Of a DNA stretch of 64,000 nucleotides, positions 46,538 to 60,669 are shown piece after piece. Position numbers and translations under genes: made by a program. The stretch lies in assembly GCA_026168455.1 (NCBI GenBank), contig CM047425.1:21592648-21656647 (forward strand), written 5' to 3'. The notes below the pieces were generated by a model. The model did not search any database. It saw nothing but the letters and a program-made list of their open reading frames with translations, and was not told where the DNA came from. Position 1 is the first letter of the stretch, and each line of letters begins with the position of its first letter. This DNA is from Theocolax elegans. Lineage: Eukaryota; Arthropoda; Insecta; Hymenoptera; Cerocephalidae.

Positions 46538-49500
46538 CTAGATTTCGTCATGTTTCGGTAGAACAGATTCTATTGCTGGTTTAACTATAGGTTCAGCTAC
46601 AGTATAACAATTTTGCTTTTCAACGGAAGCTGACAAATTTGTATGTAAAAAGTAGATAATCCAGGACAAAAGCACAAAAATGAGAATCGCCATTGCTAAG
46701 ACTACCCGTTTTAACATGTCAACATCAGTTTGAAGTTTTATATGTCGCTCTTCCAGTCGAGAAATCTAAAAATATATTATTATTCAATCATTCAGTATAT
46801 AACTATAACAAAAAGATTAATTTATAAGAAAGTCATTTTAAAAAATGTTTTCTTAACTATTAAAAACAAGTAATTGTAATAATACAATTAGTTGTATAAA
46901 ACTAAGTTATTATTATTGTAAATCGCCAATTTAAATGATTTTACAAATAACACTGAACTGACCTTTGTAAATAGAGAGCTAATTGAGTAATCAGTTCCAC
47001 CACTATATGCTAAGCTAGATTTTAAAGAACCACTAGATAAGCTTGATTTAAACCCATCAACACCTTCACTTCCATCACAACAATTTAATCTATATTGTTC
47101 TGAATTGACTCCATTAACCTACACAAATAAATATTACATGCACTGTGACACTTTTAGTAAAAACATGTTAATGAGTTGAGTACCTTCCAAAAATCAACTA
47201 ATTCTTGGGCAGTCATACTGGTATCTTTAATAGGTAAATACATAATAAGAAATCGATCATTTGGCAAAAGATTTCGAGAAGTATAACCAGGTTGTAGTAT
47301 TATTGTTACAGTAAGTTTTTGAGATGCTAATAAAATTCCCGTGCTAGGCCGAACTTTAAACTTTTCTGGAGAAGTAGTTTTGATCTAAAATTAAAAAAAT
47401 AAACATCTTAACTTAAAAATTACTTACAAAAAATATATTAATGTATTGATAAAATTCATTATTATGCAACCTTGTATGATAAATTTTTATCTGACATGGT
47501 ATTTTTTAACGATATTGTTCCAATTACTTCATTTCCAGACTTGTTAAATGTTAGCAATGAATCTGGTTCTACAATTAATACTATAAAAAAATAGAAATAT
47601 TAATTATATGATTTTTCATTTACATTTTTTAGAAGAATGTAAATTAAATAGTTAACTTACTAGCATCTTCACTTTTTACTTGATCTCCAGCAAAATGTAT
47701 CTGAAAATAATAAAATATTTTTTTAATAATCTTTCTGTAAATAAAATTTGTAAGTAAAAATAAATAAATTTGTTTACCCGTCTATTATCAACTTTTCCAT
47801 TAACAAGGCCACCAGATTGTGCTTCAGAAACATATTTAAATGTATAATCATTATTACCACCCCAATTTTTCAAAGCTATACTAGGATCTACATATTCCTT
47901 TAAAGTAGATTTCTTTACAAATTTGATTTTTGGAAGAGCTTTTGCAGGTAACCAAGACTTGATAATATTAAAGGCAGCATTTAGTACCCATGGCATCTCG
48001 AGTATTATAATATAATTCAAGAAATTAGGATAATAATTTTTAAATAGGCCTATTAAGTATTTTGTTAAATCCATATCAAGATTTGAATATCCTGCATCAA
48101 TCATGTCAAAAAATAACGATATTTGATCTCCATTTGTCTCTCTAAAAATGTCAAATTTTTTATATAATGTATAGTTATATAGTATAAAATACCTAATAAT
48201 TTACAAATACAAACCTAATAAATTATAAAATATTCAACATTATTGTTTTTACTAATTATTAAAACTGAATAAAATCTTACTAGAAATTAATTAGAATCTT
48301 GTTAAGCTTTTTAAGTTACTACACCAAATAGATGAATAAATTCATACATAATTCATTCATAACTTACCTTTCCAGTCTTTCGAACCAAAAAACTATACAC
48401 CTTTGCAGTTCGGCAAAATCTCTACAACTTTTTGTATGCAACTTTGATACAATAATGAAAAGTTTTTTCCCATCTTTATCTTTTCCATAACTATAGCACA
48501 CTCCATCTTCCAAATAATCTTTCCTAACATTATTTTCGTTAATATCTGTAAAATTAAATATTATACAATTATTATAATATTTAATACAATTCATGACATA
48601 TATAATAGTTAATTCACTTGTCTATAATATTGAAATATTTTCTCACCATTTGTACCAAAATTTCTCCTCCATTCACAAGATTCCCATAACATTTTTAATG
48701 ATTCTTGTACATTATGATCATTATGCTCTAAGAAACGTCGAAGCCAATCATCACCAGATTTTATTCTATTTATATCCGCTGGATGAAATTCTCCTTAAAA
48801 ACAAAATAAGGTTTCTTTATTACTTAGTTTATTTTGTTGAATTAAAATTTGAAAATTAAATTTAGATTATTATGATATACTTAGAAATTAGAATTCAATA
48901 ATTATTACTCATTTAATTTTATCATTGTTATTTTTGTTATATTGTATTAATGAAAGTAAGGCTACTACAATTCTTTGTATTACTAATTTAAATTTTTACT
49001 TTAAATATTTTTAAAACAAACTAAAAAAATATTTTAAAAAATAATTTAAAAAAAATTTGATTTAGAAATTTAAAAAAATCCCTATATTTATTAAGAACCA
49101 AAAAATATCATCATTTAATTTATTTAAATAACACATTTTTAACCAAGCAGTAATAAAGATCATTGTTATGCACAGTAAGCTATTAATATTAATATATTTC
49201 TACATACGTTGACCTTTGTCGTCATTATATCAGGTGCTAAAAAAACTAGTTGTCCTTGAATAGAGTAACTTAGTTTTTAGAATTCAAACTTAAATGTTTT
49301 TAACTGTAACAATTCTATTAGAAAAATATTAATATTAATATTCTTTAATCTTTTATATAATTAGGAGTTGAAACAAATTAAAACTGTACAATGATGTGTC
49401 ATAACAATGTTATATGTGTAATAAATTTGTATTTAAAATACATATAGCATAATCAATAGTTATTATTGAATCATTACTTTAAAAATCAATTAAAATGTGA

Positions 49501-50280
49501 AAATATAATATTTAATTAGGTATTAATAATTATTCTAAGATAAGTTTATTATAATTTTATATATTTCTATAATTAATTTTGAATATTAAATATATTTTGA
49601 ATTAATTGAATTTGTTAATAAATTTTTTATCAAATACATTTCAAGGACAATAAAATACTTATGAGATAATTTACTTAATTAAGATAATGTTAAATATCTA
49701 TCTTCAGTGATAATTTTTGAATGATTAACAAATGTTATATATAAGTGGAATTAATTTAAAAATAATTGTGGAAATTGTAGTAAATAAATTTGTTGGAAAA
49801 AAATATTATAAAAAAATAATTTATTAGTGTAAAAAATATTTTGTGAACTAAATAAATACACGATTGAATATTATTTAATAATGATGAATATCTCAATAAT
49901 TTACATTAAAAAGGTATTTAATAAATTTTTAATCATAAAATGTTACATCAATGAAGAAACATGGGAATTACTCATTATATTGAAGAGACACTTGGTAGAA
50001 TATAACAATAAGAATTCTATATAAGTACTTTGACAGATTAATCACAAAAATAACTATAAGAATTTCCATGTAAGTATTGACTAGATATATCAAAAATAAA
50101 CAATTAAAAATGTGTTATCAGCAAATCGCCTAAGGAAAAGAATAAAAACAAGATAAATGAACTTATTGATGAAATAAAAATGAGTAAGTAATCCATACGT
50201 GCGTTCGGTGGTCCATCATCTTGCAATTTTTTGAAGAATTTATCACGCAGTTCCGTGATCTTTTGCGCCTTTTCACTCAT
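46538..50280 (-). CDS. Mospd2: MOSPD2-like ER membrane-contact protein (CRAL-TRIO plus MSP domain)
   Basis: Nine coding exons join in frame with GT-AG borders: 50280-50199, 48793-48647, 48545-48368, 48141-47778, 47700-47661, 47580-47471, 47384-47184, 47118-46963 and 46765-46538. The product is about 501 residues (human MOSPD2 has 518). The N-terminal half is a CRAL-TRIO lipid-binding fold with the usual LRRFLEHNDHNV lead-in. It is followed by a major sperm protein domain beginning LIVEPDSLLTFNKSG (about 270-380), which in this family binds FFAT motifs on partner proteins. The C-terminal VVLAMAILIFVLLSWIIYFL is a single membrane anchor with a short tail. The protein is expected on the ER facing the cytosol, tethering it to other organelles. 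Exon 5 is only 40 bp. The ATG at 50278-50280 gives the family's short N-terminus. Confidence 0.93.
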
Positions 50281-51000
50281 GTTGTATAATACAAGTATAT
50301 ATTACAATCTTTTTCCGTTCCCCAAGATCGACTGTTACGATGTTAGGTAGTGTAATACCAATGAATGGAGTGGGAAGACTGGCCAGCGATCTTCCACGAT
50401 AAGAAAAAAGTAAGTATATACCTACTTGCTTTTGACGGCCGTTCGTCTTTGTTTATCTGAAATCGAAGCGCATGCCGCCGCCGGTTTAATAACGTTTATT
50501 TTTATTTTACGACTCCGCTCGAATTAGGTTATTAGTGTTTATTATTTGTTGTATTTTCTTCTGCAAGCGAATCATATTGTTGCTGACGGAGCACTCGAAA
50601 TTTTCGTAAGTTGTCGCGAGAGACAGGTTGAGCTAACAATTTTGACGTTGACTGTTTGCTTGAAGGTGAATGCGTTAATTCGAGAATCAAGAGAAGGTTC
50701 ATTTGCTTTGGTGTACATGTGTGTACGTGAACCAACACCGACAATGCATATATTTACGTGTGCCTGTGCGTGTAAACTCCGTCTGTAACTCTGTAGTCGG
50801 TCAGACTAGTCGGTATCGTCACTCATTCTCACTTTCGGTGAGGGCGCTGCGTACGTGTCTCGTTTTTGAATGGTGTCAAACAGCAATTATGATTTATTAT
50901 ATTGATTCTTGTCATTCGGTTGATTAAGTATACTTGTACCATTGCATCGCAAGGTTATAAAACTTACGCTTCTTCAATAATCAACGTTCAGTTAATAAAT
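50281..51000. promoter_or_regulatory. Probable MOSPD2 promoter region
   Basis: The sequence upstream of the MOSPD2 ATG is richer in CG and TG than its surroundings up to about 50,880. No start-site motif can be fixed. Open frames on both strands here (for example 50546-50788) show no protein-like pattern. Confidence 0.35.
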
Positions 51001-54000
51001 TCTGGATTTTTAATAGTTGACTGTATAAAAAGGAAACCGAAAAATTTAAGGTGACATATGTTTTAGCAAATAAAATATCATATCGCCATATTCTTTTGTT
51101 TGAAATATTTAAAAAAAATATTATTTAATAAATAATTTAATATAATTTCTTTATTCAAGTGTTTAATAATATACTGATTACTATAGATATTGTTAATCAT
51201 TTAAATAATATTCTACTCGAATAACAAATATAACTTTGATAAGAAATGAAAAAATTTGCAATTTTTTGTTAAACTTTATATTAATGATAATTATTTATGT
51301 GTATTTATACATCGAAATTCTTTATTATTAAAAATATAATGAAAATATATTAATCATACATATTAATAAATTACTTGAACCAAATGAATAATTTTTCATA
51401 TTGTATAAAAAAACTTTCATGTTATATAATGTGCGTTATTATACATATGATAACGTGTTTATTATATAGGATACTTACTTTACCCTTATGCAAATAATCT
51501 GATGAATGTATAATTGTTAAATATACAGAGATTTAATAAAAAATATTATTATAAAGATAAAAGAAAATGTTTAGATAATTAAATGCTACTATAAAGTAAG
51601 TAAAGATCTAAAGAGAAGTGATTCAATAAGTATACAATTTAGCTCTACCATTGAAGTAAATAAACGTGTAAGTGAATATAAAAATTTCTTCCGGATAGTT
51701 TTATAAAACGTTCTTAAAAAACCTTGTCATTACAATGACAATGATTCAGCGTACAGTTTCAAATGTACACAAATGAATCGTATATTGTAAGAAAAACGTA
51801 AAATAAACACGTATACGTAAAAGAAAACTTTAATACGTATAAATTATGTTCATTAGTATAGGTATTTTGATAAGGTTCAACCGAAAATGTCACACAGTAT
51901 AACAATTTTTATTGATTATAACACTGGAAATATTAAGAATATAATTTTCGATGAAGTTACGGTAATTCATGTTACAAATTTTGGATTATGTTTAGGTATA
52001 TAGATCTACGAGTCGTTCGATAAAAATTGAAAGTACTTTACGATCTACGTGATTCTTCATTTTTCTGTGCGCAGGTATGTGTAAACGTGTTCTTTCAGTT
52101 TTTATATATTTTTTTTTCTTTTTTATTATAATCATCCATTGTTTAATACTTCCAAGCACATCGCTTACTCGTGTAGGTCCAAAATACGAATCTAATATAC
52201 TGTATATTACGATGTAAAACGCCTGTGTATTAGTGGACTGTATGATGTGTCAGTGGAAATTACTTAATATCTAAATTTCTTCGGAACGATTCGCTTTATA
52301 TCCCGCTGTACACAGCTAAAACGATACGTTCTCTCTTTTTTTTGTGTTTATACCTCCATCGTATTCCACTCATCATAATCCGTATCTATAAGTTTATTTT
52401 CATTTTTTTTCTTTATCTTAGCCATTTTTCTCGTTCAACAAAAAAAAATTCACTTAACTTATAACGCATCGTAAAATAGAAAATTCACTCGTTATTTTAC
52501 AATTACATTCATTTCGACGATTCTGATAACATTTACGAAATTGATTGTCTCTCAGCTCTGAAACGAAACAGTATTCTCGCACAAATGCATTTCTCGTTTA
52601 TTTATTTATTTACTTTTTTTTTATTATTTTCTTCTTTAAATACATTTTCGTTAAATGCAACGGAATCCAGGTTACAAGCAATGTTCGTATCATCTTTTCT
52701 TTCGATTTATTTTTTTGTCGATTTTTTTTTATTTTATAATATTAAATGTGACTAGTACACTAATACTTTGGCGAAAACGAAATTTAATTTCGTCGTTGTA
52801 TTGGTTACCTTGGCATTTCCCATTATATTTGGCAATACAATTGTACATGTAGTCAAGAAAATGCTTGTTTTCTATACCCACCTCTTTTTATCATTAATAT
52901 ATCAACGTTTCTCGCAGTTTCTCATTTTTTTTATCACTTTCTTTCAATCTATCTGTCGCTCGCTCGCTCGCATAAGTACTATTTTGTCTATGCGATCTAC
53001 TGGGATTGCACTTTTTGATTGCGAATTTATGCTTCATTTTTTTTGTCTTCCATACCGTAAAATACTGGTTATCTGTTTTTTTTCTTATCATTCTGCATAA
53101 ATACGGAGGCTTTCACGAAATGCTTCAGTTAAACGGGATTTACAGGTGATGCATGCTTTCAATTCGCTCATTTTTTTTTTGACAATCAAATGTACAAAGA
53201 ATCATTCTTTCGTTTACACCTACTTCACATTACACACTTTAAGTTTCGAGATTTAACATTAAATTTTATCAATAAATAAATTATATTATTATTTTAAATA
53301 CCATAAATAATCAATATTTTTGTAACAGCGTAAATGCTGTTCTGTGTTAAATAAACTTTTTTAAACCGTATAAGTATACATCAATATGATTATAAAAGAT
53401 AAAATAAAAATTAAATGCATAAATTAAAGTTTTTATTATTATTATTACACCCGTTATTATCTACTATAAAAATTATGGTGCCATGTAAAAAAATATATGC
53501 AACGTTAATACTTTTATATAGCTGATCATTAAAAGCGTAATAAAAATCCAATGTCAAATCCAAATACTTGTTTCTTGCCCATGCCATCACACTTTTTTTT
53601 TAATGACTTTTAATCATTCGTTACTTTTATATTTCTCGCTTAAAATTACTGATATTGGGGTGCGTGATCAGGAATTGGTAAAAATTTTATTCGCATTACA
53701 AGATAATACACGTTTGTTAATGATTTGAAAAACGCACAAACCGGCGCTCTTAACTTTTATTTTTTTGAATATAGCAATATTTATGTATACATAAATATTG
53801 TTATACGTCTATATATATGAGTAAAAACAAGGATATGTGAATTACGACGTTAGGTGCGGTTTTTCGCCCTAGTCGAAAATTTTCAGTAGCATTGATTCCT
53901 TCAACCGGTTAACACAGCATGAGTTTTTAATGGCAGTTTTAATATCTATTTTTAATCTATTTTTACGTAACCTTATATATTTTACATTAACTCGTATCCA

Positions 54001-57000
54001 ATACACTATATATAATTTTCCACGAGAATCGGATGTATGCGTGTAAGAGATATGTGTGTGTGTGTGTGTATATATATAAGACGATACAATTGATGGTGTT
54101 TGTTACTAAAATAGTATACCTGCAAATGGTATACTTTTACGTTTGGAAACGTGTTAATAAAAGGCATGTAAACCGATAGAATTGTAATTTTGAATTATTG
54201 AATACATCACATTTAAATTCACATGTTTTTTTCCTTGAAAATGAAATAGTCTTTTATATTATGTACGTGTGCCAGTGCGTGTGCGCGCGCGCTTGGTGTG
54301 CTTATTTACGTAAGATTGTTTTATACAGGGCGCGTTTTTTAAATTACAGGTAAGATACGTGAAAATAAATTAATAAAACGAATGTATAGTAATAATTATT
54401 AACTATGCATATATATATATATATACCGTTTGGAGGACAAATGATTTTGTATTATTATATGCCAGATTATATAAACAAATGTAACATGTATTTTCGAATA
54501 ATACACATACGTAAGATATGTCGAAGAAGTCTTATAGTAAGAAGAATAAAGATTTTTTAAGGGGCTAAATTATACATTGTAATTCCTTATACATACCTAA
54601 TTTCAAATCATTATTATAAGAAATTTTTTAGTCTAATACTCATTTTTCATTAGCGAACTCGAATTGCCGGTTTAAAATTAATTCATAAAAATGATGTGTA
54701 AAATATATGTACACAAAATCTTTGTATATACGTAATTCCCACTACAAACATATGTATATATGTATGTGTATGTATATATATATATGTATATGAAAAATAT
54801 TTAAATACAGATATATTTGGTTACATATTTATCACTGTAATAATTGTATATGTATATTGATATTCAAATCCTTCTTTCCTCTGATATTTATAATTGATTA
54901 CATTGAGATGTATAGTGGATTGTGAAAAAATAGTTAATTATTTCTTATAATAATGATCCTCGTGATATTTTATTTATATCAAATAAAACATAAGAATTGG
55001 AATAATAATTAATATATATGTATAGATATCAACATAATTTATCAGACTATAAGACAGAGATATATGTTTTTTTGGTGAAATGTATCATTGTAAATGCAAC
55101 AGTGTTCAAATACTTTGTTTGTGTCCTTTATCAAACGTTTGGACGTCATTTGTAATGTTAATCAATCTCGTTGTAATATAGTATCCGGTGTATTTATTTA
55201 ACTCCGATTCATTTTACCGAAAAAACACGTAATTCATTCGGCGAAAACGACAGTAGCATGAGAGCACCGAATAACGCTTCTATAATAAGTATTTTACATT
55301 TACAAAAATTTCTTTAATGTATATGTGTATATATACACTCGCATACATGTGTATATACATGTGTATATGTATATATATATATATAGATATATATAGATAT
55401 ATATAGACACACACACACATATACATATACATATACATACATATAGACTATAGACTTAGAAATTACCTGTTTATAGGGTGGTAAACCTATAATTGATCGT
55501 GTCTTATGTTAATTTCGACACTTAATATCGAATACAAACGGGCTTACCATAATCCGAAAAATCACAACGACTAGTGGAAGATTCTTGCAGAGTAATTTGA
55601 TGCGCGACTACTGTGCGTATAATTTCTATTATTTTTGTCATCTTATCAAACGAAATTTTTTCAGAGATTTTTCTGAATTGATATTCCAAAAATATTTTCT
55701 GCTATTTTCATTTCTGTCACCCCAAATTTATAAAAGGAATATCGGATCTTTCTATTTTTATCAGATAAATATGCTTGTGTTTATTGAATTGTTTTTTTTA
55801 GGTTTCAAAGATATGTATACTTAAGTCGAATATTTCGAGTATTTTTCTGATGTGTTAAATTGATTTCTAGTAAAACAGTAACATCCGAGATCCTTTTAAA
55901 ATATATGTGATGAAAAAGTTCATGTTACGCCGAACGACAAATCATGTTGATAAATCAAACATACCATTTGTTAATTTGGATTAATCGTTCGTCAATGAAC
56001 ATTCTCAACGCTTTCAAGTTCGTTTATTAAATACGACTTACGAATTATTATAAGTTGTTTTTCTTATGTATAGTAATATTCGTGATATGACTTATCAACT
56101 AGACACGTAAATACATATACATACATATATACATATATATATGTTTGTATACATATATATATATATGTGTGTGTGTGTGTATTTATTTCAGTATAATAAT
56201 TCAAGTAATCGTAAAATTATTGTATAAAATTTAGTGCTTTGCTACTAAAGGAACTACAGTTTTTTTTTATTTATAATTTTACAATTACTTGTAATGGTTT
56301 TACTGTTTAAATTATAAATATTTAATTTTTTTTCTTGTCAATGCTTAATTTTAGAAAAATTCACTAACGGCGCTTACGATTATTACAATATCATTAAAAG
56401 GACACCATATCTTTTTTTCTTTACATTTTCGTATCTAATCACAATAACAAAAGATTTTTATTTTAAAAGATTTTAAAAGTATATATTGATATACTTTTAA
56501 CAACTTCTGATAAATCAATCTGATAAAATGAGTCATAAAATCATAAAGAAAAGCGTCATTTTCTTATGTAAATGTTAGTTTCGTTTTTCAATTATAAATT
56601 AAAACTCAACAATTGTTTGTTTTAAGTAGTAACAAGTATTTTTCGTGTTTCTAAATACTTTAATGATTAACTCGATGAATTTTTCTCCAACGAAAGAATG
56701 AGGATAAGTTTTAATATACAAATTATTTATAAATGACTTATAATTGTTAATTTATACAAAAAATACTTTTTAAGTAAACACTACATCACTTGTGAAAAAT
56801 ATTTAGAATTGTTAATACGATAAGATTTGGTATAATGCTTTGTTAAATTTAAGAATCGTAACGATAAATTTTACAAAGTATTTATAACGCAGTCATGTTT
56901 TTCACAACAGTAATTTAGGATTAATTTCTTTTTATAATAGTTGTAATATTAGTTCTAACTATACAAAATTACGTAAGATAGAGAAGTAGCTTAAGATAAA

Positions 57001-57928
57001 AATTCAAGTATTTGCACTTAATAAAATGTTTAAAAGACCAGAAAACAATTATATTTATGACCATTTACACGAGTTTCGTTTGTTCAATAACAATTTTTTC
57101 TATTGCAAATTGTTAACATGCACCATACGTACATAAAATAACGACGTTAATTTTTATGTAATTTTGCTTGCTGTAACAAGCCGACCATTTATTTTTCATA
57201 CTATTGAAACTCGCCTTACCTCGGAAAAATATCATTTACATTTCGCGGTGTGTGTGTGTTTCACACTCGTTTTTCATCTTCACTTTTATAATTGATAAGT
57301 ATATAAGAGTATAGCGAACCCGCGACTCGGTACAATAATTGTCGGCGACTGGGAAATGCTACGGGACGCACCACCAGCTGATTGTAACGTTGATTTGGTC
57401 CTCGCGCGCTCATGCGTTTGTACCCCCTTCTTTCCTTATCGTTGATTACCAAAACATTTTTCTAATGTCTTTTATTTTATTGTTTTATTTTACATTGGTA
57501 CGCTTCCTAGATAATTGATGTGTGTGCGAAATTTTTTTGTTCATACGTATTACATTTTGTGTTTGTGTACATACATACATATATGTACACACACACACAC
57601 ACACACACATGCATATTAGAAAATTGTTTGGGCATCGCGGATATCATGGCCTTCGTTGCAGAGGTAGACGATAAATATTTGTATATTTATCGAGCACTTT
57701 CTCACTATTCAAATATTGATCAATAAAAAGTTTGTGTTCTTCAGCTATTATCTAAAATATAATCATTTTATATCAAGATATCGACATATTTTTACCCAAA
57801 ATAATTGATAACAAAAAAAATTGATAATTATCAAATTCTTGATGAAATAATCAAGAAAATCTAGATAGAAAGAGCTCGAAATATTGGACAAATATGTACG
57901 TGGTAAATTAATAACGGGTCCATCTAGC
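51001..57928. other. Gene-free AT-rich region with microsatellites
   Basis: No supported gene. 51,850-53,250 is T-rich on the plus strand with many short open frames of Phe/Leu/Ile type, which are composition artefacts. Simple repeats: TG at 54053-54069, TA at 54410-54425, mixed TATA/CATA/ACAC at 55318-55445, TG at 56166-56180, and AC at 57591-57609. The part near 57.9 kb should contain the Ddr 3' UTR; three TTTATT words at about 57470-57490 could mark its end. Confidence 0.5.
57591..57609. repeat. AC microsatellite
   Basis: An uninterrupted run of about nine to ten AC units, downstream of Ddr in minus sense. Confidence 0.85.
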
Positions 57929-60631
57929 TCAATCGAAGGCCAATCGTTTGAGGAATAGGTAGATCTCTTCGAAGTTGGGTCGATCCTCGGCTCGCCTACT
58001 CCAGCACTTGCTCATCATACGATAGAGCTCACGAGAGCAAAGGTTTGGTTGAGGTAAAACGCGCGGCAGCTGTTGTTGGTTACTATTCGGATTACTCTGA
58101 TACCAACGACTGCAATTTTCGAGCACCTGCTCGGACGTTAGTTCGGCATATGGTAACTCGGTGCAATGGCTGAAAATTTCCCAGGCCGTTACCGCGTACG
58201 ACCACACGTCAGATTGACTGCTGCATTTTCCCTGAAAGGATAATAACGAAAATAATAAAATTCATACATTCGTTTATTGGAAGATATAACACAATACTCG
58301 ATAAAATTTATAATAATATTATAAATAAAAATTAGGGATTTCATTGGTAATACAATTTTACTAAAAACACTCGCAACAGTAGACAAATTAAACTTTATAT
58401 ATTTCATGGTATAGATATGCAGGAATTTGATTAACAATAATATGTTGGTTACGTACCATTAAAACAGCTTCCCATGCCATCCATCTAAGAGGTATTTTTG
58501 CATAATATCCATTCACGTAGTACTCGTGATCATACTTGCCGCAATACAGTGCATGATCCGATACTTTAATTATCAGATTTTTGTTAACGATGCAGTTCCT
58601 GAAATTCCAATAAATAATTAAGTAAAAATTTTAAGATAAATGTAACTGTATTTTCAAATCTTGTTAATTACCTCGCAGCCAAATCGCAATGAGGAATTTT
58701 CAAATTTTCCAGATATTTCATTCCCGAGGCAATTTGGGTTACGAAATTGAGAAGACAACTATAACTAGACAAATCAACGATTGATCGTTAATCATTTGAA
58801 TGAATGATGAAATATTAGTTACTGTTAATGGGCCATACCTTAAGGTCAAATCATCGTTCCCATTTTCGCTACCGCTTTTCATGAAGGTCGGCAAATCACC
58901 GAGTTCGCCATATTCAAAAACTGCGCCCATTGGTTCTTCTTCGACTAGCGCGATTATCCTAGCAACATTTAAATCGCGTATCGCAGCTAACAGGTGCATA
59001 TCCTTCATAAAATCTTTCCTAAAATAATAAAGTGTTTTTTTTTGTATTAAACAACTAGGGAATCAAATTCAACATGGTGATCGTTTTATGGATTATTTTT
59101 ACATGTCAAATATTTAATACGTTATTTAATGTAACAAATATTTTCTCAAGATAAAATTATAATTCTTACTTTAAGGAATCGGTAACACCTCTCCATAATG
59201 ATCTGACGATTACAATTTGACGATTACGAATGGTACCCATATCTGGACTTTGGATGCCCTTCGCTTCGCAGAGATAGACGAGACCAAAGCTGCCTTCTCC
59301 AAATTTATCCAAGATCCTCAGTCGGTGCCTTGATATCTGCTGGATATTGTAGATGCTCGACGTGTTAGAGAGTTGGGCACTCTCTTGAATTTGAAGAGGA
59401 GTGAAGAGACTCGACGAACTCTGCTGTTCCCTCCGTTTGATCTTCACACGAACATTATTATATTTCGCGAGCGTTCATTAATTCTTTGAGGGATATTTTA
59501 TTATTTTAACTATGGCAATGGAATTACGAGTATGAATTTATTCTTCTTGGTGAGATGTTCGAGATTACATTCAGAAAATTAAATATTATTTTTGCAAAAA
59601 TAAGTTTGTAAACTTGTTTATTATTTATATACTATTAAATACATTTTGGTAATTTATTAAACAAATAGTATTGATATATGCGATAGTTATAACACTACCG
59701 TTAAAACCGTGGCAGGTTTATTACGTTCACCCTCTAGTGCACTTTATATTATTAAATTTTTTTCAATTATTCTTTAGTAAACAATGTATTACGTCAAATA
59801 ACATAAATTTAGGTAAAAGCGCGAATAAAATTGTTCAATAGTGTTAAAAAAATAGATATACAGTTTATCTTTAGTTGAGTTAGTACGAGAAATATTTTTC
59901 AGTTGAGTTACCGTTAAAATATCTGTCGCTGCGTAGTAACCCTCGTGGACCTTGTGATTTGCTTTACTGGTATTATGTCCATGTCGTTTAACGGGAAAAG
60001 GTATTGGTGCTATTCTCTCAGTCGATTTCTCTTCCTGATAGCTGTGCTCGCTAGCAAAATCTGTGACACCTTGGAAAAATCATTAAATTAAAAACTAATA
60101 ATTTCCACTGTTGCTTCATGAACTTTATGTACCGTCTTTTATTTACATAACAACTGTCACAAAATTAAACAATTGATAAGTTGTAAATATTATTTATTCA
60201 AAGATATTTTTATTTGTTTATTTATATTAATTCTTTCAATTGCATAAATAGACATTTTACGTAGTTATGAATTTCTACTGACAAGGAGAGTGTCACATAC
60301 CCGGGAAAAGGATCTTTACCAAACTTTAGGGTATAATTTCTACTATAAAAATGTGAAGAAACTCGGAGTTAAATTCTTATTTCTTTTATAACGTTTGAAC
60401 AAATCAAGATATTTTAATTTCTTTTTTAATCCAATCTACTCGATCTCAGCGTTCTTTTGGTTTCAAGGTTGATAATCTCTATTTGTTTCAAAGTTATAAG
60501 TAACTAAAGTCAAAGATTTTTTTTGCGAAATTTTTTGTTATTTGTTTATAAATTCCGTAAAAAGGGGCTTTTTGCATATTTTAATGAGATAAATCACAAA
60601 TACAGTTAAATAAAAAAAAGAATGTTAATAT

Positions 60632-60669
<38 letters not shown>

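Noticed and set aside
52545..53100. Overlapping plus-strand frames rich in Phe and Leu
   Set aside because: They arise from T-rich sequence, lack motifs and overlap one another in several frames.
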